From the NCBI RefSeq assembly GCF_021732705.1, contig NZ_JAKFUM010000013.1, positions 1-64,000 of the forward strand: 64,000 nt of DNA. The letters are read 5' to 3'. The translations under genes and the position numbers were made by a program. The notes under the pieces were generated by a model. It ran no database searches. It was not told the origin of the DNA and saw only the letters and a list, made by a program, of their open reading frames with translations. Positions 9,197 to 18,876 of the stretch are shown here, in pieces (the first letter of the stretch is position 1; the number at the start of each line of letters is the position of its first letter). Source of the stretch: Nevskia sp. Its GTDB lineage: Bacteria > Pseudomonadota > Gammaproteobacteria > Nevskiales > Nevskiaceae.

Positions 9197-9202
9197 TATA
9201 AT
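9197..9202 (+). promoter_or_regulatory. Perfect -10 box of tRNA-Leu promoter
   Basis: TATAAT lies 37 bases before the tRNA-Leu 5' end and is followed by GCGCGACC, a GC-rich discriminator. No good -35 hexamer is seen 17 bases upstream (GCCTGC), so the promoter may need an activator or rely on upstream sequence. Confidence 0.65.
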
Positions 9203-9239
9203 GCGCGACCTTGCAGCCTGCTGCGGGGCATCAATGCGG

Positions 9240-9327
9240 GCCTGAGTGGCGGAATCGGTAGACGCAGCGGACTCAAAATCCGCCGAGGCAACCCCTCGTG
9301 AGAGTTCGAGTCTCTCCTTAGGCACCA
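9240..9327 (+). tRNA. tRNA-Leu (anticodon CAA)
   Basis: An 88-nt class II tRNA: acceptor GCCTGAG pairs with CTTAGGC, the anticodon stem-loop is GCGGA-CTCAAAA-TCCGC with anticodon CAA, the variable arm is CGAGG-CAAC-CCCTCG-like, and the T arm contains GTTCGAGTC. CCA is encoded. It is divergent from queA. Confidence 0.96.
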
Positions 9328-9736
9328 GTTTTCGGATGCAATGCCACCTTGGCCTTGCGCGAAACGACTTTCAACGCCGGTCGTCGACTGGCAAGTGCAG
9401 CGTCCCGGTTGCGTCAAGACAGGTTGCGAACGTCGAGACACGGCCTTCATCGCCCACACACGGGCCGCGCATCCGATCCGAAAACGCTTCCCTGGCCCTG
9501 CCCCGAGCAGGCCACAGCATCGTCCCGGCGATGCGGGACCGTGATTGCATGCTAGATCGACCAGCAAGCGTGCGCGACGGCAAGGTATCAGCCGGGCGTC
9601 ATCGAAAACCGGATACCTGCCGTGGTTTGCAACGACGATTCACGTCGACACCGACCGAAATTTCAGAAGCGGCCAGGGCGTTTGATCGACGCCAGCAGTT
9701 TCGAGTCCGCGTCCGAATCGTCAGTCATCATCAACG
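9328..9736. other. Intergenic region, no gene recognised
   Basis: About 410 bases between tRNA-Leu and the convergent yjbQ-like gene. Base composition looks less GC-rich than the coding DNA around it. Reading frames that cross it are extensions out of the tRNA and have no family features. A TTTT run follows the tRNA CCA, and a short inverted repeat (GGCGT with ACGCC) occurs near 9680-9700. I see no convincing promoter, repeat or RNA gene. Confidence 0.5.
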
Positions 9737-10156
9737 TCACTCGCCGATGATCTTGACCAGCACCCGCTTGCGTCGGCGGCCATCGAATTCGCCGTAGAAG
9801 ATCTGTTCCCACGGGCCGAAGTCGAGCTGGCCGGCCGTGATCGCGACGACGACCTCGCGGCCCATGATCTGGCGCTTGAGATGGGCATCGGCGTTGTCCT
9901 CGCCGGTGTCGTTGTGACGCCATTGGCGGATCGGCTCGTGCGGCGCGAGGCCTTCGAGCCAGCGCGTGAAGTCCTGGTGCAGGCCGTGCTCGTCATCGTT
10001 GATGAAGACGCTGGCCGAGATGTGCATCGCGTTCACCAGACAAAGGCCTTCCTGCACGCCGCTCGCCTTCAGCGCCGCCTCGACCTGCGGCGTGATGTTG
10101 ATGAACGCGGTGCGCGCCTTCGTCTCGAACCACAACTCCTGACGGTGACTTTTCAT
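9737..10156 (-). CDS. YjbQ/UPF0047 family protein
   Basis: 139 residues, the full length of the UPF0047 family. Characteristic segments are [51 protein letters not shown] and [21 protein letters not shown]. Members show weak thiamine-phosphate synthase activity in some organisms; the conserved histidines form a probable metal site. It ends close to the noncoding stretch after tRNA-Leu and stands alone. Its physiological role is uncertain. Confidence 0.9.
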   Translation of the reverse strand: MKSHRQELWFETKARTAFINITPQVEAALKASGVQEGLCLVNAMHISASVFINDDEHGLHQDFTRWLEGLAPHEPIRQWRHNDTGEDNADAHLKRQIMGREVVVAITAGQLDFGPWEQIFYGEFDGRRRKRVLVKIIGE

Positions 10157-10197
10157 GTCCGACGGATCTCATTCGGGAATCGGGAGGGGCGCTGCAC

Positions 10198-11109
10198 TCA
10201 GGCAGCGACTTCGGTCAGCGCCGGATTGCGGCGCAACGCCGCAACGAGGGCATCGAAGCCGGCGCGCACCTTCGCCGATACCCGGCTGCCCTCATGGTGC
10301 AGCACGTGCACCGGCAACGGTGGCGGCTCGGTGTCCGGCAGCACGATCGCCAGCCGGCCGTCGCGCACCGCGGCATCGGCCTGATAGCTGAGCAGGCGCA
10401 CGACGCCGAGGCCGGCGATCGCGGCATCCAGCGCCACTTCCACGCTGTGCGTGATCAGCTGCGGCGACATCGGCACCGATTGCACCTGACCGTCGATCTC
10501 GAAGCGCCAGTCGTTCGGGCTGCCGATGCCGCTGAACGCGATGCCATCGTGTGCGGAAAGATCGGCCAGCGTTCGGGGCACGCCGCGCCTTGCCAGATAG
10601 GTCGGCGCCGCGCACATCACGCGGCGAACGTGGCCGACGCGCACGGCGCGCAGGTTCGAGTCCGGCAGGTCGCCGATGCGGACCGCCAGATCGACACCTT
10701 CGTCGAGCAGGTTGACGACGCGATCGACAAACAGCGTGCGTACCGTGACCTCCGGATGCCGCGCAAGGAACTCGAACAGCACCGGCGCCACATGCAGGCG
10801 GCCGAACAGCACCGACGCGGTGACCACCAGCTGTCCACGCGGCTGGCCGTGGAGGCCGGCGGCGGCCTGCTCGGCTTCGGCGATTTCCGCCAGCAGGCGG
10901 CGGCAGTCGCCGACGAAGCGCTCGCCGGCTTCAGTCAGGCTGACCTGCCGCGTGGTCCGGTGCAGCAGCCGGGCGCCGAGCCGTTCTTCCAGCGAGGCGA
11001 TGGCGCGGGTCACTGCCGGGGTCGACAGCGCCAGTTGCCGCGCTGCTGCCGAAAAGCCGCCGGTATCGGCCACGGCCTGAAACACCGTCATCTCGTGCAA
11101 GCGGTCCAT
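10198..11109 (-). CDS. LysR-family transcriptional regulator
   Basis: 303 residues. The N-terminal winged helix-turn-helix reads [37 protein letters not shown] (residues about 8-45), followed by [15 protein letters not shown]. The rest is the LysR effector domain. The ATG at 11107-11109 is preferred over an in-frame ATG at 11127. It is divergent from the DUF1348 gene with a 107-base spacer, the classic layout of a LysR regulator and its target. The effector is unknown. Confidence 0.92.
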   Translation of the reverse strand: MDRLHEMTVFQAVADTGGFSAAARQLALSTPAVTRAIASLEERLGARLLHRTTRQVSLTEAGERFVGDCRRLLAEIAEAEQAAAGLHGQPRGQLVVTASVLFGRLHVAPVLFEFLARHPEVTVRTLFVDRVVNLLDEGVDLAVRIGDLPDSNLRAVRVGHVRRVMCAAPTYLARRGVPRTLADLSAHDGIAFSGIGSPNDWRFEIDGQVQSVPMSPQLITHSVEVALDAAIAGLGVVRLLSYQADAAVRDGRLAIVLPDTEPPPLPVHVLHHEGSRVSAKVRAGFDALVAALRRNPALTEVAA

Positions 11110-11216
11110 TGTTGCGCCTCGCGACACGAATCGATTCGATCGACAAGGATTCTAATCGCGGTCTCAAGCGCGCAAAGTGGCTGCATCACCCGCCCTCACG
11201 CGACAGGACTGCGCAC

Positions 11217-11693
11217 ATGACCTCCCCCGAACCCCGCCCGCCGCTGCCGCCGTTCTCGCTCGAAGACGCGATCCGCAAGGTTCGTCTGGCCGAGGACGCG
11301 TGGAACTCGAAGGACCCGGTGCGCGTGTCGCTGGCGTACACGCCGGACAGCCGCTGGCGCAATCGCAACGAGTTCCTGGTCGGCCGCGGCCAGATCGTCG
11401 AGTTCCTGCAGCGCAAGTGGGCGAAGGAACTGGACTACCGGCTGATCAAGGAAATCTGGGCCCACGGCACGCATCGCATCGCGGTGCGCTTCGCCTACGA
11501 GTGGCACGACATCGACGGCCACTGGCATCGCTCGTACGGCAACGAGAACTGGGAATTCGACGGCCACGGCCTGATGGCGCGGCGTCACGCCAGCATCAAC
11601 GATCTGGCGATCGGCGAAGGCGACCGCCTGTTCCGCTGGCCATCCGGCCGCCGGCCGGACGATCACCCGGGCTTGAGCGATCTCGGGCTGTAG
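11217..11693 (+). CDS. DUF1348 / NTF2-like fold protein
   Basis: 158 residues of the DUF1348 branch of the NTF2-like superfamily. Family segments visible: [83 protein letters not shown] and [13 protein letters not shown]. Substrate and reaction are unknown. The divergent LysR gene is the likely regulator (inference from layout). Confidence 0.9.
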   Translation: MTSPEPRPPLPPFSLEDAIRKVRLAEDAWNSKDPVRVSLAYTPDSRWRNRNEFLVGRGQIVEFLQRKWAKELDYRLIKEIWAHGTHRIAVRFAYEWHDIDGHWHRSYGNENWEFDGHGLMARRHASINDLAIGEGDRLFRWPSGRRPDDHPGLSDLGL

Positions 11694-11716
11694 GCAGCGG
11701 CGAGCCGGCGCCGGAC

Positions 11717-12853
11717 CTACTGCGGCGGTTCCAGCCGCAGTACCCGGCCCTGCTTCAGATCGGTGGTGACGTAGACGTAGCCGTCCGGCCCGACGCGGAC
11801 GTCGCGGATGCGCTCGCCGATCTCGGTCAGCAGCTGCTGCTCGCCGACGATGCGGTTGCCATCGAGCGAGATCCGGTCGAGATAGCCGAACTTCAGCGAG
11901 CCGACGAACAGGCTGCCGCGCCATTTCGGGAAGGCATCGCCGGTGTAGAAGGCCATGCCGCTTGGCGCGATCGACGGCACCCAGTAGTGCAGCGGCTGCT
12001 GCATGCCGTCACGCGTGGTGCCTTCGCCGATCTTCGAGCCGTCGTAGTCCACGCCCCAGGTGATCACCGGCCAGCCGTAGTTGCGGCCGGCTTCGTCCAG
12101 ATTGATCTCGTCGCCGCCCATCGCGCCGTGCTCGTGCGTCCACAGGGCGCCGGTCTTCGGATGCAGCGCCGCGCCCTGCAGGTTGCGGTGGCCGTAGGAC
12201 CAGATTTCCGGCCGTGCCGCCGGGTTGCGGACGAACGGGTTGTCGAGCGGAATCGAGCCGTTCGGATTGATCCGCACGACCTTGCCGTAGTCGGTTGCCA
12301 GATCCTGCGCGCCTTCCTTGTGGATGTAGCGATCGCCCTGGGTGATGAACAGCGTGCCGTCCGGTGCGAACACGAGGCGGCTGCCGAAGTGCAGCCCGCC
12401 CTCGGCTTTCGGGAACTGCCGGTAGATCACCTCGACCTCGGTCAGCGCGTTGTCGACGAGCTTGCCGCGCGCGACGGCCGTGCCGGCCATGCCGAGCACA
12501 TCGCCCTCCGAGTACGACAGGTAGACGAGGGCATTGCGCTCGAACGCCGGGTCCAGCACCACGTCCAGCAGACCGCCCTGGCGCTTCGCGAACACCGCCG
12601 GCACGCCGGTCACCGGCGGCGACAGGCTGCCATCGCGCGCGATGATCCGCAGCCGCCCCGGGCGCTCGGTGACCAGCATCCGGCCATCCGGCAGGAACGC
12701 GAGGCTCCACGGGAACTCGAGCCCTTCGGCCACGACCTTGAGCTGATACGGCAGCGTGGCCGGCGCGGGCCCCTGCGCGGCCGGCAGCGAGCAGGCGGAC
12801 AACAGCACGGCGAGCAGGACGCTCAGCACGGCAGGCAGCAGCGATCGGGACAT
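11717..12853 (-). CDS. PQQ-dependent sugar (glucose/sorbosone-type) dehydrogenase, lipoprotein
   Basis: 378 residues. The signal peptide ends in lipobox LLSAC (Cys near residue 21). The body is a six-bladed beta propeller of YliI/soluble-GDH type: GLEFPWSLAFLPDGRMLVTERPG, the catalytic-His region GGLHFGSRLVFAPDGTLFITQGDR, IWSYGHRNLQG and HEHGAMGGDEINL. Such enzymes oxidise aldose sugars with PQQ in the periplasm. No PQQ biosynthesis genes are nearby. It is convergent with the DUF1348 gene and starts divergently from the Nudix gene. Confidence 0.9.
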   Translation of the reverse strand: MSRSLLPAVLSVLLAVLLSACSLPAAQGPAPATLPYQLKVVAEGLEFPWSLAFLPDGRMLVTERPGRLRIIARDGSLSPPVTGVPAVFAKRQGGLLDVVLDPAFERNALVYLSYSEGDVLGMAGTAVARGKLVDNALTEVEVIYRQFPKAEGGLHFGSRLVFAPDGTLFITQGDRYIHKEGAQDLATDYGKVVRINPNGSIPLDNPFVRNPAARPEIWSYGHRNLQGAALHPKTGALWTHEHGAMGGDEINLDEAGRNYGWPVITWGVDYDGSKIGEGTTRDGMQQPLHYWVPSIAPSGMAFYTGDAFPKWRGSLFVGSLKFGYLDRISLDGNRIVGEQQLLTEIGERIRDVRVGPDGYVYVTTDLKQGRVLRLEPPQ

Positions 12854-13028
12854 GCGGGTTTCCGGGAATGAGTGAAACGGATGGCAGCAATAGCATGCGG
12901 CACGTCAGCAGCGCGTGAGGTCCGCCGGCTTGCCGCCCGCATGCGGCCGCACCGGGGGCCGACAGTCCGGGGCCGTCTGATAACCTGTGGAACAAGCTGT
13001 TCCGCGTGCTTCCAACTGCCCTTCTCGC

Positions 13029-13601
13029 ATGAAATTCTGCTCCGACTGCGGCCATGCCGTGGAACACCTGATCCCGCCTAGCGACCATCTGCCGCGCCAC
13101 GTCTGCCCGTCGTGCGGGACGATCCACTATCGCAACCCGAAAGTGATCGCCGGCTGCGTGCCGGTCTGGGAAGACAAGGTGCTGATGTGCCGCCGCAACA
13201 TCGAACCACGCCTCGGCCTGTGGACGTTTCCGGCCGGCTTCCTCGAGATGAGCGAGACCAGCGCCCAGGGCGCCGCGCGCGAAACCCTGGAGGAATCGCA
13301 GGCGGAGGTCGACATCGGCGGGCTGCTGGCGGTGATCAACGTGCCGTATGTCTCGCAGATCTACATGATCTATCGCGGCACCATGCGCAGCCCGCACCAC
13401 GCGATCACGTCCGAAAGCTCGGAAACGCGGCTGATGCGCGAGGACGAGATCCCGTGGGACGAGATCGCGTTCCCGACGATCTGGCACAGCCTCAAGTTCT
13501 TCTTCGAGGACCGCGCCAAGGGCGTCGAGGGCATCCACACGATGGACCTGCTGTTCCGCACCGGCCGTCGTCCGGAAGTGACGACCGCGGCACCGGAGTG
13601 A
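13029..13601 (+). CDS. Nudix hydrolase with N-terminal zinc ribbon
   Basis: 190 residues. Two CxxC pairs (FCSDCGH and HVCPSCGT) form a zinc ribbon in the first 35 residues. The Nudix box follows at GFLEMSETSAQGAARETLEE, and the usual glycine after EE-x is a Gln (EESQA). The layout resembles NADH pyrophosphatase-like and ADP-ribose-type Nudix enzymes, but the substrate is not evident. The ATG 13029 leads directly into the zinc ribbon and is preferred over an upstream ATG at 12987. Confidence 0.88.
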   Translation: MKFCSDCGHAVEHLIPPSDHLPRHVCPSCGTIHYRNPKVIAGCVPVWEDKVLMCRRNIEPRLGLWTFPAGFLEMSETSAQGAARETLEESQAEVDIGGLLAVINVPYVSQIYMIYRGTMRSPHHAITSESSETRLMREDEIPWDEIAFPTIWHSLKFFFEDRAKGVEGIHTMDLLFRTGRRPEVTTAAPE

Positions 13602-13745
13602 GGCCTTGCGGCGCCGGCGCGGTGCGTCGAATTGTCAAAAGCAAGTCAGGCCCCGTTCAGGAACCGGGCGTATGGTGAAGTTGTCGACCACGCACCGTTC
13701 GCCACAGAACAGGCTCGTCGGCGTCATCCCCATCAGGAGTCGCAC

Positions 13746-14183
13746 ATGAACAAGACCATCTTTGCTTCGATCTTCGCCGCCGGTGTGCTCAGCCTGGCCG
13801 CTACGCGGGTCCATGCCCAGACCGCGCCGGCCCAGACGCCGGCGGAAGCGTCCGCTGCCCGTCAGGCCGAGCGTCAGGGCAACCGCGCCGAGCGCCAGGA
13901 ACTGCGCCAGGGCAACCGGGCCGACCGCACCGACCTCCGTCAGGAGAATCGCGCCGAAGCCGTCGATCAGGCCCAGTCGCAGGCGCAGGCCGCGAATCCG
14001 AACCCGGAACGTGCCGCCAAGGTCGATGCCGCGCAGGATCGCGCCGCCGAGCGTCAGGGCAACCGTGCCGAGCGTGCCGACACCCGCCAGGAGAACAGCA
14101 GCGAGCGTCAGGCCGAACGTCAGGGCAACCGCGCCGAACGCCAGACGCTGCGTCAGCGCCAGCGCGCCGACCGCAAGAACTGA
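13746..14183 (+). CDS. Exported Arg/Gln/Glu-rich repeat protein, function unknown
   Basis: 145 residues. A clear signal peptide (MNKTIFASIFAAGVLSLAATRVHA) is followed by a low-complexity body with recurrent RQGNRAER/RQENRAE units and no Cys, Trp or Tyr. Ribosome binding site AGGAGT ends 5 bases before ATG 13746. A strong terminator follows at 14263-14292, so it is probably a single-gene transcript. The body is likely alpha-helical or disordered, highly charged and periplasmic. I do not recognise a characterised family. Confidence 0.75.
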   Translation: MNKTIFASIFAAGVLSLAATRVHAQTAPAQTPAEASAARQAERQGNRAERQELRQGNRADRTDLRQENRAEAVDQAQSQAQAANPNPERAAKVDAAQDRAAERQGNRAERADTRQENSSERQAERQGNRAERQTLRQRQRADRKN

Positions 14184-14262
14184 TCGCGCGTCCTCCGGGC
14201 ACGGCCGTCGCGTCCCCCCGCGCAGCGGCGGCGCCCGGAACCACGGCGTCAGGCAGCACCCG

Positions 14263-14292
14263 AAAGAGACCGCTTCGGCGGTCTCTTTTTTT
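14263..14292 (+). terminator. Intrinsic terminator with UUCG loop
   Basis: An 11-bp stem AAAGAGACCGC / GCGGTCTCTTT closes a TTCG tetraloop and runs into seven T residues. It terminates the Arg/Gln-rich gene; A residues on the other side may let it serve the convergent lysE-like gene too. Confidence 0.9.
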
Positions 14293-14319
14293 GTCCGCGA
14301 TCCGGGCCCTGTTGCGCGC

Positions 14320-14961
14320 TCAGGACGAGTGCTTGAACACCGCGAGCCCGATGCCGGCCAGCACGAACAGCGAGCCGAAGGCGCGATTGGTCCAGCGCGC
14401 GACGTCCGGATTCTGCAGCCAGCGCAGCGCCTGCACGCCGAGCGCGGTGTAGCCGGTCATGCAGCAGACATCGGTGAACAGCATCGTCACCCAGACGATC
14501 AGGAACTGGATCAGCTGCGGCGCCTGCGGGTCGATGAACTGCGGCAGCACCGACGCCGTGAACAGGATGCCTTTCGGATTGGTCGAGTTGACGATCAGCC
14601 CGCGCAGGAACAGCGCGCGCGGCACGTTGATCGCCGCGACACCCGGCGCAGACGGCTCCGGTGCGCGAATCGGGGCTTCGGCTGATCGCCACTGCTGCAC
14701 GCCGAGATACACGAGATAAGCCGCGCCGAACCACTTGATCGCGGTGAACGCAATCGGCGACGCCGCCAGCACCGCGCCCAGGCCGACGCCGACCACGATC
14801 AAGGTCACCGTCGCCCCGGCCTGGAGCCCGGCGATGTTCCACAGGGCTGCGCGAAAGCCGTGCTGCAGCCCGGCCGTGACGCACGACAGCACGCCGGGGC
14901 CGGGGGACAGGCAGATCAGCCACGCGGCGACGAAGAAGGCCAGCCAGGTATCGAAAGTCAT
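14320..14961 (-). CDS. LysE/RhtB-family amino acid exporter
   Basis: 213 residues with about six hydrophobic helices. The N-terminal [22 protein letters not shown] is the LysE family signature, followed by [18 protein letters not shown] and, in the C-terminal half, [17 protein letters not shown]. Members export amino acids such as threonine or homoserine; the substrate is not predictable here. It is divergent from cysS. Confidence 0.92.
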   Translation of the reverse strand: MTFDTWLAFFVAAWLICLSPGPGVLSCVTAGLQHGFRAALWNIAGLQAGATVTLIVVGVGLGAVLAASPIAFTAIKWFGAAYLVYLGVQQWRSAEAPIRAPEPSAPGVAAINVPRALFLRGLIVNSTNPKGILFTASVLPQFIDPQAPQLIQFLIVWVTMLFTDVCCMTGYTALGVQALRWLQNPDVARWTNRAFGSLFVLAGIGLAVFKHSS

Positions 14962-15138
14962 GCGAAACGCGGCGCAAGGAACGCGCCGGACCGGGAGCGG
15001 GAAGGCGCGCAGGATACGCCGTGGCCGCGACAGCGCGGCGTGTTGCGCTGCAACCGGCCGCCCCCAAAGTTATCCTTCCGCAGTTTTTCGCTGCCCGCCG
15101 CCCCGCACGCGGCCCGTCCGCCGCCCGATCGAGTCCCC

Positions 15139-16515
15139 ATGCACCTGCACAACACGCTGTCCGGCCGCAAGGAAGAGTTTGTCCCGCTGAACCCGGAGCG
15201 GGTGACGATGTACGTCTGCGGACCGACGGTCTACTCGTTCGCGCACATCGGCAACGCCCGGCCGGCCGTGGTCTTCGACGTGCTGGCGCGCGTGCTGCGC
15301 CGCCGCTACCCGCGCGTCGACTACACCCGCAACATCACCGACATCGACGACAAGATCAACGCCGCCGCCGCGAAGGAAGGGGTGGAGATCGGCGTCATCA
15401 CGCGCCGCTACACCGACATCTATCACGAGGATCTCGACGCGCTCGGCGTGCAGCGCCCGACGTTCGAGCCGAAAGTCACCGAGCATCTGGCGCACATCAT
15501 CTCGATGATCGAGCGCCTGATCGCGAACGGCTCGGCCTACGCCGCGCAGGGCCACGTGCTGTTCAACGTGCCGAGCTATGCCGGCTACGGCGAGCTGTCG
15601 AAGCGCGACCGGCGCGAAATGATCGCCGGCGCCCGCGTCGAGGTCGCGCCGTACAAGAAGGACCCGAGCGATTTCGTGCTGTGGAAGCCGTCGACCGACG
15701 AACAGCCGGGCTGGCCGTCGCCATGGGGCCGCGGCCGTCCGGGCTGGCACATCGAATGCTCGGCGATGGCCGAAGCGCTGCTCGGCGACACCATCGACAT
15801 CCACGGCGGCGGCCACGACCTGGTGTTCCCGCACCACGAGAACGAACGCGCGCAAAGCACCGCCGCGCACGAGGGCGCCACGTTCGCCCGCTACTGGCTG
15901 CACAACGGCTTTTTGACGATGGACTCGGAGAAGATGTCCAAGTCGCTCGGCAACGTGCTGCTGATCCGCGAGATCCTGAAGCACGCGCCGGGTGAAGCCG
16001 TGCGCCTGGCGCTGCTGACCGGCCACTACCGCCAGCCGCTGGACTGGAACGACGAAGCGCTGGCCGACGCGCGGCGCAAGCTCGATCGCCTGTACGGCGC
16101 GCTGCGCGATGCCGGCGACGTGGCCGCCAGCGACGCCAAGGCGCCGGACGCCTTCATCGCCGCCCTCGAAGACGACATCAACACACCGGCCGCGCTGGCC
16201 GAGCTGTTCGAACTGGCCAAGGCGCTGAACAAGTCGACCGATGCGGCCGAGCGCGCGACGCTTGTCGCGCAGCTGCGTGACGCCGGCTCGGTGCTCGGCC
16301 TGCTGCAGCAGCCGCCGGGCGAATGGTTCAGCCAGTCCACCGGCAGCGCCGGCGAAGGCCCGAGCGAAGCCGAGATCGAAGCCGCGCTCGCGGCCCGCCT
16401 TGCGGCCAAGGCAGCCCGCAACTTCGCGGAGGCCGACCGCATCCGCGATGATCTGAAGGCACGCGGCGTGCTCGTCGAAGATTCCAAGGACGGCCAGCGC
16501 TGGCGTCGCGCCTGA
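15139..16515 (+). CDS. cysS: Cysteinyl-tRNA synthetase
   Basis: 458 residues, normal length. Class I synthetase with the HIGH variant HIGN (residues about 36-39) and the KMSKS loop in [10 protein letters not shown] (about 265). Zinc ligands are in [16 protein letters not shown] and [13 protein letters not shown]. It charges tRNA-Cys. The ATG at 15139 begins [14 protein letters not shown], the family N terminus; longer in-frame starts read back through the divergent lysE gene and are rejected. Confidence 0.97.
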   Translation: MHLHNTLSGRKEEFVPLNPERVTMYVCGPTVYSFAHIGNARPAVVFDVLARVLRRRYPRVDYTRNITDIDDKINAAAAKEGVEIGVITRRYTDIYHEDLDALGVQRPTFEPKVTEHLAHIISMIERLIANGSAYAAQGHVLFNVPSYAGYGELSKRDRREMIAGARVEVAPYKKDPSDFVLWKPSTDEQPGWPSPWGRGRPGWHIECSAMAEALLGDTIDIHGGGHDLVFPHHENERAQSTAAHEGATFARYWLHNGFLTMDSEKMSKSLGNVLLIREILKHAPGEAVRLALLTGHYRQPLDWNDEALADARRKLDRLYGALRDAGDVAASDAKAPDAFIAALEDDINTPAALAELFELAKALNKSTDAAERATLVAQLRDAGSVLGLLQQPPGEWFSQSTGSAGEGPSEAEIEAALAARLAAKAARNFAEADRIRDDLKARGVLVEDSKDGQRWRRA

Positions 16516-16551
16516 TTCCGCTGCTCCGCCCCTATCGACTCTCGAGCCCCG

Positions 16552-17253
16552 ATGGCCAGTCCCACGCAACCGATGATGCCGCCGCCGAAGCTCCTGCTGT
16601 GGGAGCTGCGCGTGGTGCCCGAGCTGGTCACCAGCTTCCTGCCGCGCCCGTTCGCCGCGAAGCTGCCGCGCGGCCGCGGTGAACCGGTGCTGGTGCTTCC
16701 GGGCTTCGCGGCCGATGACATCGCCATCCGCCTGCTGACCAAGCGGCTGAAGGCGCTGGACTATCGCGCCGAAACCTGGGGCCTGGGCCGCAACACCGGC
16801 AACATGAAGAAGCTGATGCCGCAACTGATCGAGCGCGTGCAGCAGTTCAGCGCCACGGCCGGCGCGCCGCTGAAGCTGGTCGGCTGGAGCCTCGGCGGCG
16901 TGATGGCGCGCGACATCGCCCGCGAGTACCCGGCGCTGGTGTCGCAGGTGATCACGCTTGGCTCGCCGGTGGTCGGCGGTGCGAAGTACACCACCTTCGG
17001 CAGCGGCTACCAGAAGCGCGGCTACGACCTCGACCGGATGGCGCAGGCCGCCGACGATCGCGAAACCGCGAAGGCCATCCCGGTGCCGGTCACCGCGCTG
17101 TACGACCGGCGCGACGGTATCGTCAACTGGGCCGCGTGCATCGACCGCCACAACCGGCATGTCCACCACATCGAAGTGCAGTGCTCGCACCTCGGCATGG
17201 TCGTCGACCACGGCGTGTTCGTGCAGATCGCGAAGTCCCTGTCGAAGCCGTGA
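16552..17253 (+). CDS. Alpha/beta hydrolase of unknown substrate
   Basis: 233 residues. The nucleophile elbow GWSLGG (Ser near residue 107) follows LKLVG, and VLVLPGFAADD is the oxyanion-region strand. A late histidine lies in CSHLGMVVDHG. The fold resembles small lipase/esterase-like hydrolases of Proteobacteria. It begins 36 bases after cysS and is followed by the cupin gene after 26 bases, so the three may be co-transcribed. The substrate cannot be inferred. Confidence 0.82.
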   Translation: MASPTQPMMPPPKLLLWELRVVPELVTSFLPRPFAAKLPRGRGEPVLVLPGFAADDIAIRLLTKRLKALDYRAETWGLGRNTGNMKKLMPQLIERVQQFSATAGAPLKLVGWSLGGVMARDIAREYPALVSQVITLGSPVVGGAKYTTFGSGYQKRGYDLDRMAQAADDRETAKAIPVPVTALYDRRDGIVNWAACIDRHNRHVHHIEVQCSHLGMVVDHGVFVQIAKSLSKP

Positions 17254-17279
17254 CCTGATCGGCTTGTCCCGAGACCCCG

Positions 17280-17957
17280 ATGAAACTGCACACCGACTAC
17301 CGCCAGCGCGTCGTCATCGACACCACGGCGATGGACTGGACGCCCTCGCCGCTGCCCGGCGTCGAGCGCAAGCCGCTGGACCGCGACGGTGCCGAAGTCG
17401 CGCGGGCCACGAGCCTCGTGCGCTACGCGCCGGGCTCGTCGTTCAGCGCTCACACGCACGGCGGCGGCGAAGAGTTCTATGTGTGTGACGGCGTGTTCGA
17501 GGACGAGCACGGCGCCTATCCGGCCGGCACCTACGTGCGCAACCCGATCGGCAGCCGGCACATCCCGAAGTCGCCGCAGGGCTGCACGATTCTGGTCAAG
17601 CTCTGGCAGTTCGAGGACGGCGACACCGCGCAGTTCTCGGTAGACACCGTGACCGCCGAGTGGCGGCCGGGCCGGGTGCCGGGCCAGCGGGAAATCCTGC
17701 TGCACCAGTTCGGCGATGAAGTGGTCAAGCTGATCGACTTCGCGCCCGGCTGCACCTCGCTGTTCCACGCGCACGACGGTGGCGAGGAAGTGCTGGTGCT
17801 GTCGGGCACGCTGAGCGACGAGTTCGGTGACTACCCGGCCGGCACCTGGTATCGCGTGCCGCCGGGCTCGTCACACACGCCGTTCTCGCGCGACGGCTGC
17901 CGGATCTGGTTCAAGGCCGGGCATCTGCCGCCGCGCGCGAAGCTGCCGGGCCTGTGA
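17280..17957 (+). CDS. Two-domain cupin protein, ChrR-like
   Basis: 225 residues with two cupin repeats. The first metal-site motif is FSAHTHGGGEEFYVCDGVFEDEHG-like (residues about 57-80) and the second is SLFHAHDGGEEVLVLSGTL. Both retain the His/Glu ligand spacing of cupins of the ChrR anti-sigma cupin class. There is no sigma-binding N-terminal domain and no sigma factor beside it, so an enzyme or metal-binding role is as likely as regulation. Confidence 0.82.
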   Translation: MKLHTDYRQRVVIDTTAMDWTPSPLPGVERKPLDRDGAEVARATSLVRYAPGSSFSAHTHGGGEEFYVCDGVFEDEHGAYPAGTYVRNPIGSRHIPKSPQGCTILVKLWQFEDGDTAQFSVDTVTAEWRPGRVPGQREILLHQFGDEVVKLIDFAPGCTSLFHAHDGGEEVLVLSGTLSDEFGDYPAGTWYRVPPGSSHTPFSRDGCRIWFKAGHLPPRAKLPGL

Positions 17958-17975
17958 TCACCCGCGGCTGATCAC
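17954..17975. other. Palindrome containing both convergent stop codons
   Basis: GTGATCA (17954-17960) pairs with TGATCAC (17969-17975). The left arm holds the TGA of the cupin gene, and the right arm holds the complement of the TGA of the convergent lipoprotein gene. No T-run follows on either strand, so termination activity is uncertain. Confidence 0.5.
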
Positions 17976-18532
17976 GGCCAGCTGCCGAGTTCCTTGCACG
18001 CGCCGACGTGGTACAGGTCGCTGCGACCGTCGTTCGCGACATACACCTGCAGCGCCGCGGTCTTCGGCAGTTCCGTGCCGTCGCCACAGACGGCACTCTG
18101 GGTGCTGCCGATCACGACCTGCGTGCCGGGGCGAATCTCGCACTCCACCAGCGCATCGACAGCGCTCCACTCCGGACAGATCGCGTACGTCGCGCGATAG
18201 CTGTCGCGCGTGCCGCTCGGCTTCTCCAGCGCCCACCACGAACCGCGCTGCGTGTAGCCCTTTGCGGAATCGTAGACCCGGTACAGCTTGACCGGCGCGC
18301 TCACGGCATAGACCTGACCATCGCAGGTCCCGCCCTTGCCGCTGACACCGCGCGCCTTGCCGAGCAGCACGTCGTTCTCGGACGTTTTCAGGCTCGGATC
18401 GATCGCCGCGGTGCCCGTGACGCAGGCAACGCCATCAATGCCGGTGACCGGGCTGGCCGGCCCGGTCGGAAGGCCCGCACAGCCACTGACCACCAGCGTC
18501 ACCGCGAGCCAAAGACCCTTCCGCATCGTCAT
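17972..18532 (-). CDS. Putative lipoprotein, function unknown
   Basis: About 186 residues. Signal peptide MTMRKGLWLAVTLVVSGC ends in lipobox VSGC (Cys near residue 18). The mature part contains several cysteines (ACVTG, TCDGQ, AICPEW, VECEI, AVCGDG, GACKEL) consistent with disulfides in the periplasm. A GGAGG ribosome binding site lies just upstream of the chosen ATG; an in-frame ATG at 18601 is less likely. No family was recognised. Confidence 0.72.
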   Translation of the reverse strand: MTMRKGLWLAVTLVVSGCAGLPTGPASPVTGIDGVACVTGTAAIDPSLKTSENDVLLGKARGVSGKGGTCDGQVYAVSAPVKLYRVYDSAKGYTQRGSWWALEKPSGTRDSYRATYAICPEWSAVDALVECEIRPGTQVVIGSTQSAVCGDGTELPKTAALQVYVANDGRSDLYHVGACKELGSWP

Positions 18533-18876
18533 CTCGTTCTCCTCCCTCTCGTGGGTTTCCCGGGCGCGAAGGCAGTGCCGGCGGCGGTTCGTCCGCATCA
18601 TCGAATTCGATGTGCAGCCGCGGCCCCGGTGCTCGCTCGTCCCACGACTAGTGGGGCAAATTCGAGGGTGAAACTCAAGGCGACATGACGCCTCTCAAGC
18701 GGCCCGCAGAACGCCCAAAGCACGTGAATCAGACGTGCGGACGTTTCGCAATCGGCTCGATCCCGTGCCCGACGCGCCGCTTCAAGCGCAGCCCCGTCGT
18801 CGGCCTTTCGCGTTGATCACGAAGCCGGCCGCCGATCGGACTGCTCGGCCTGCCGCCGCGCGGATCGGCTAGCTGC
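18533..18876. other. Intergenic region, no gene recognised
   Basis: About 344 bases between two minus-strand genes: the lipoprotein start and the end of the large exported protein. A short inverted repeat CCCAC-GACTA-GTGGG occurs near 18640-18655. It should hold the lipoprotein promoter, but I see no strong -35/-10 pair. Confidence 0.4.

Noticed and set aside
9196-9797. Frames of 120-180 residues running out of tRNA-Leu in both directions
   Set aside because: They start inside or antisense to the tRNA and continue through a non-coding spacer without any family features.
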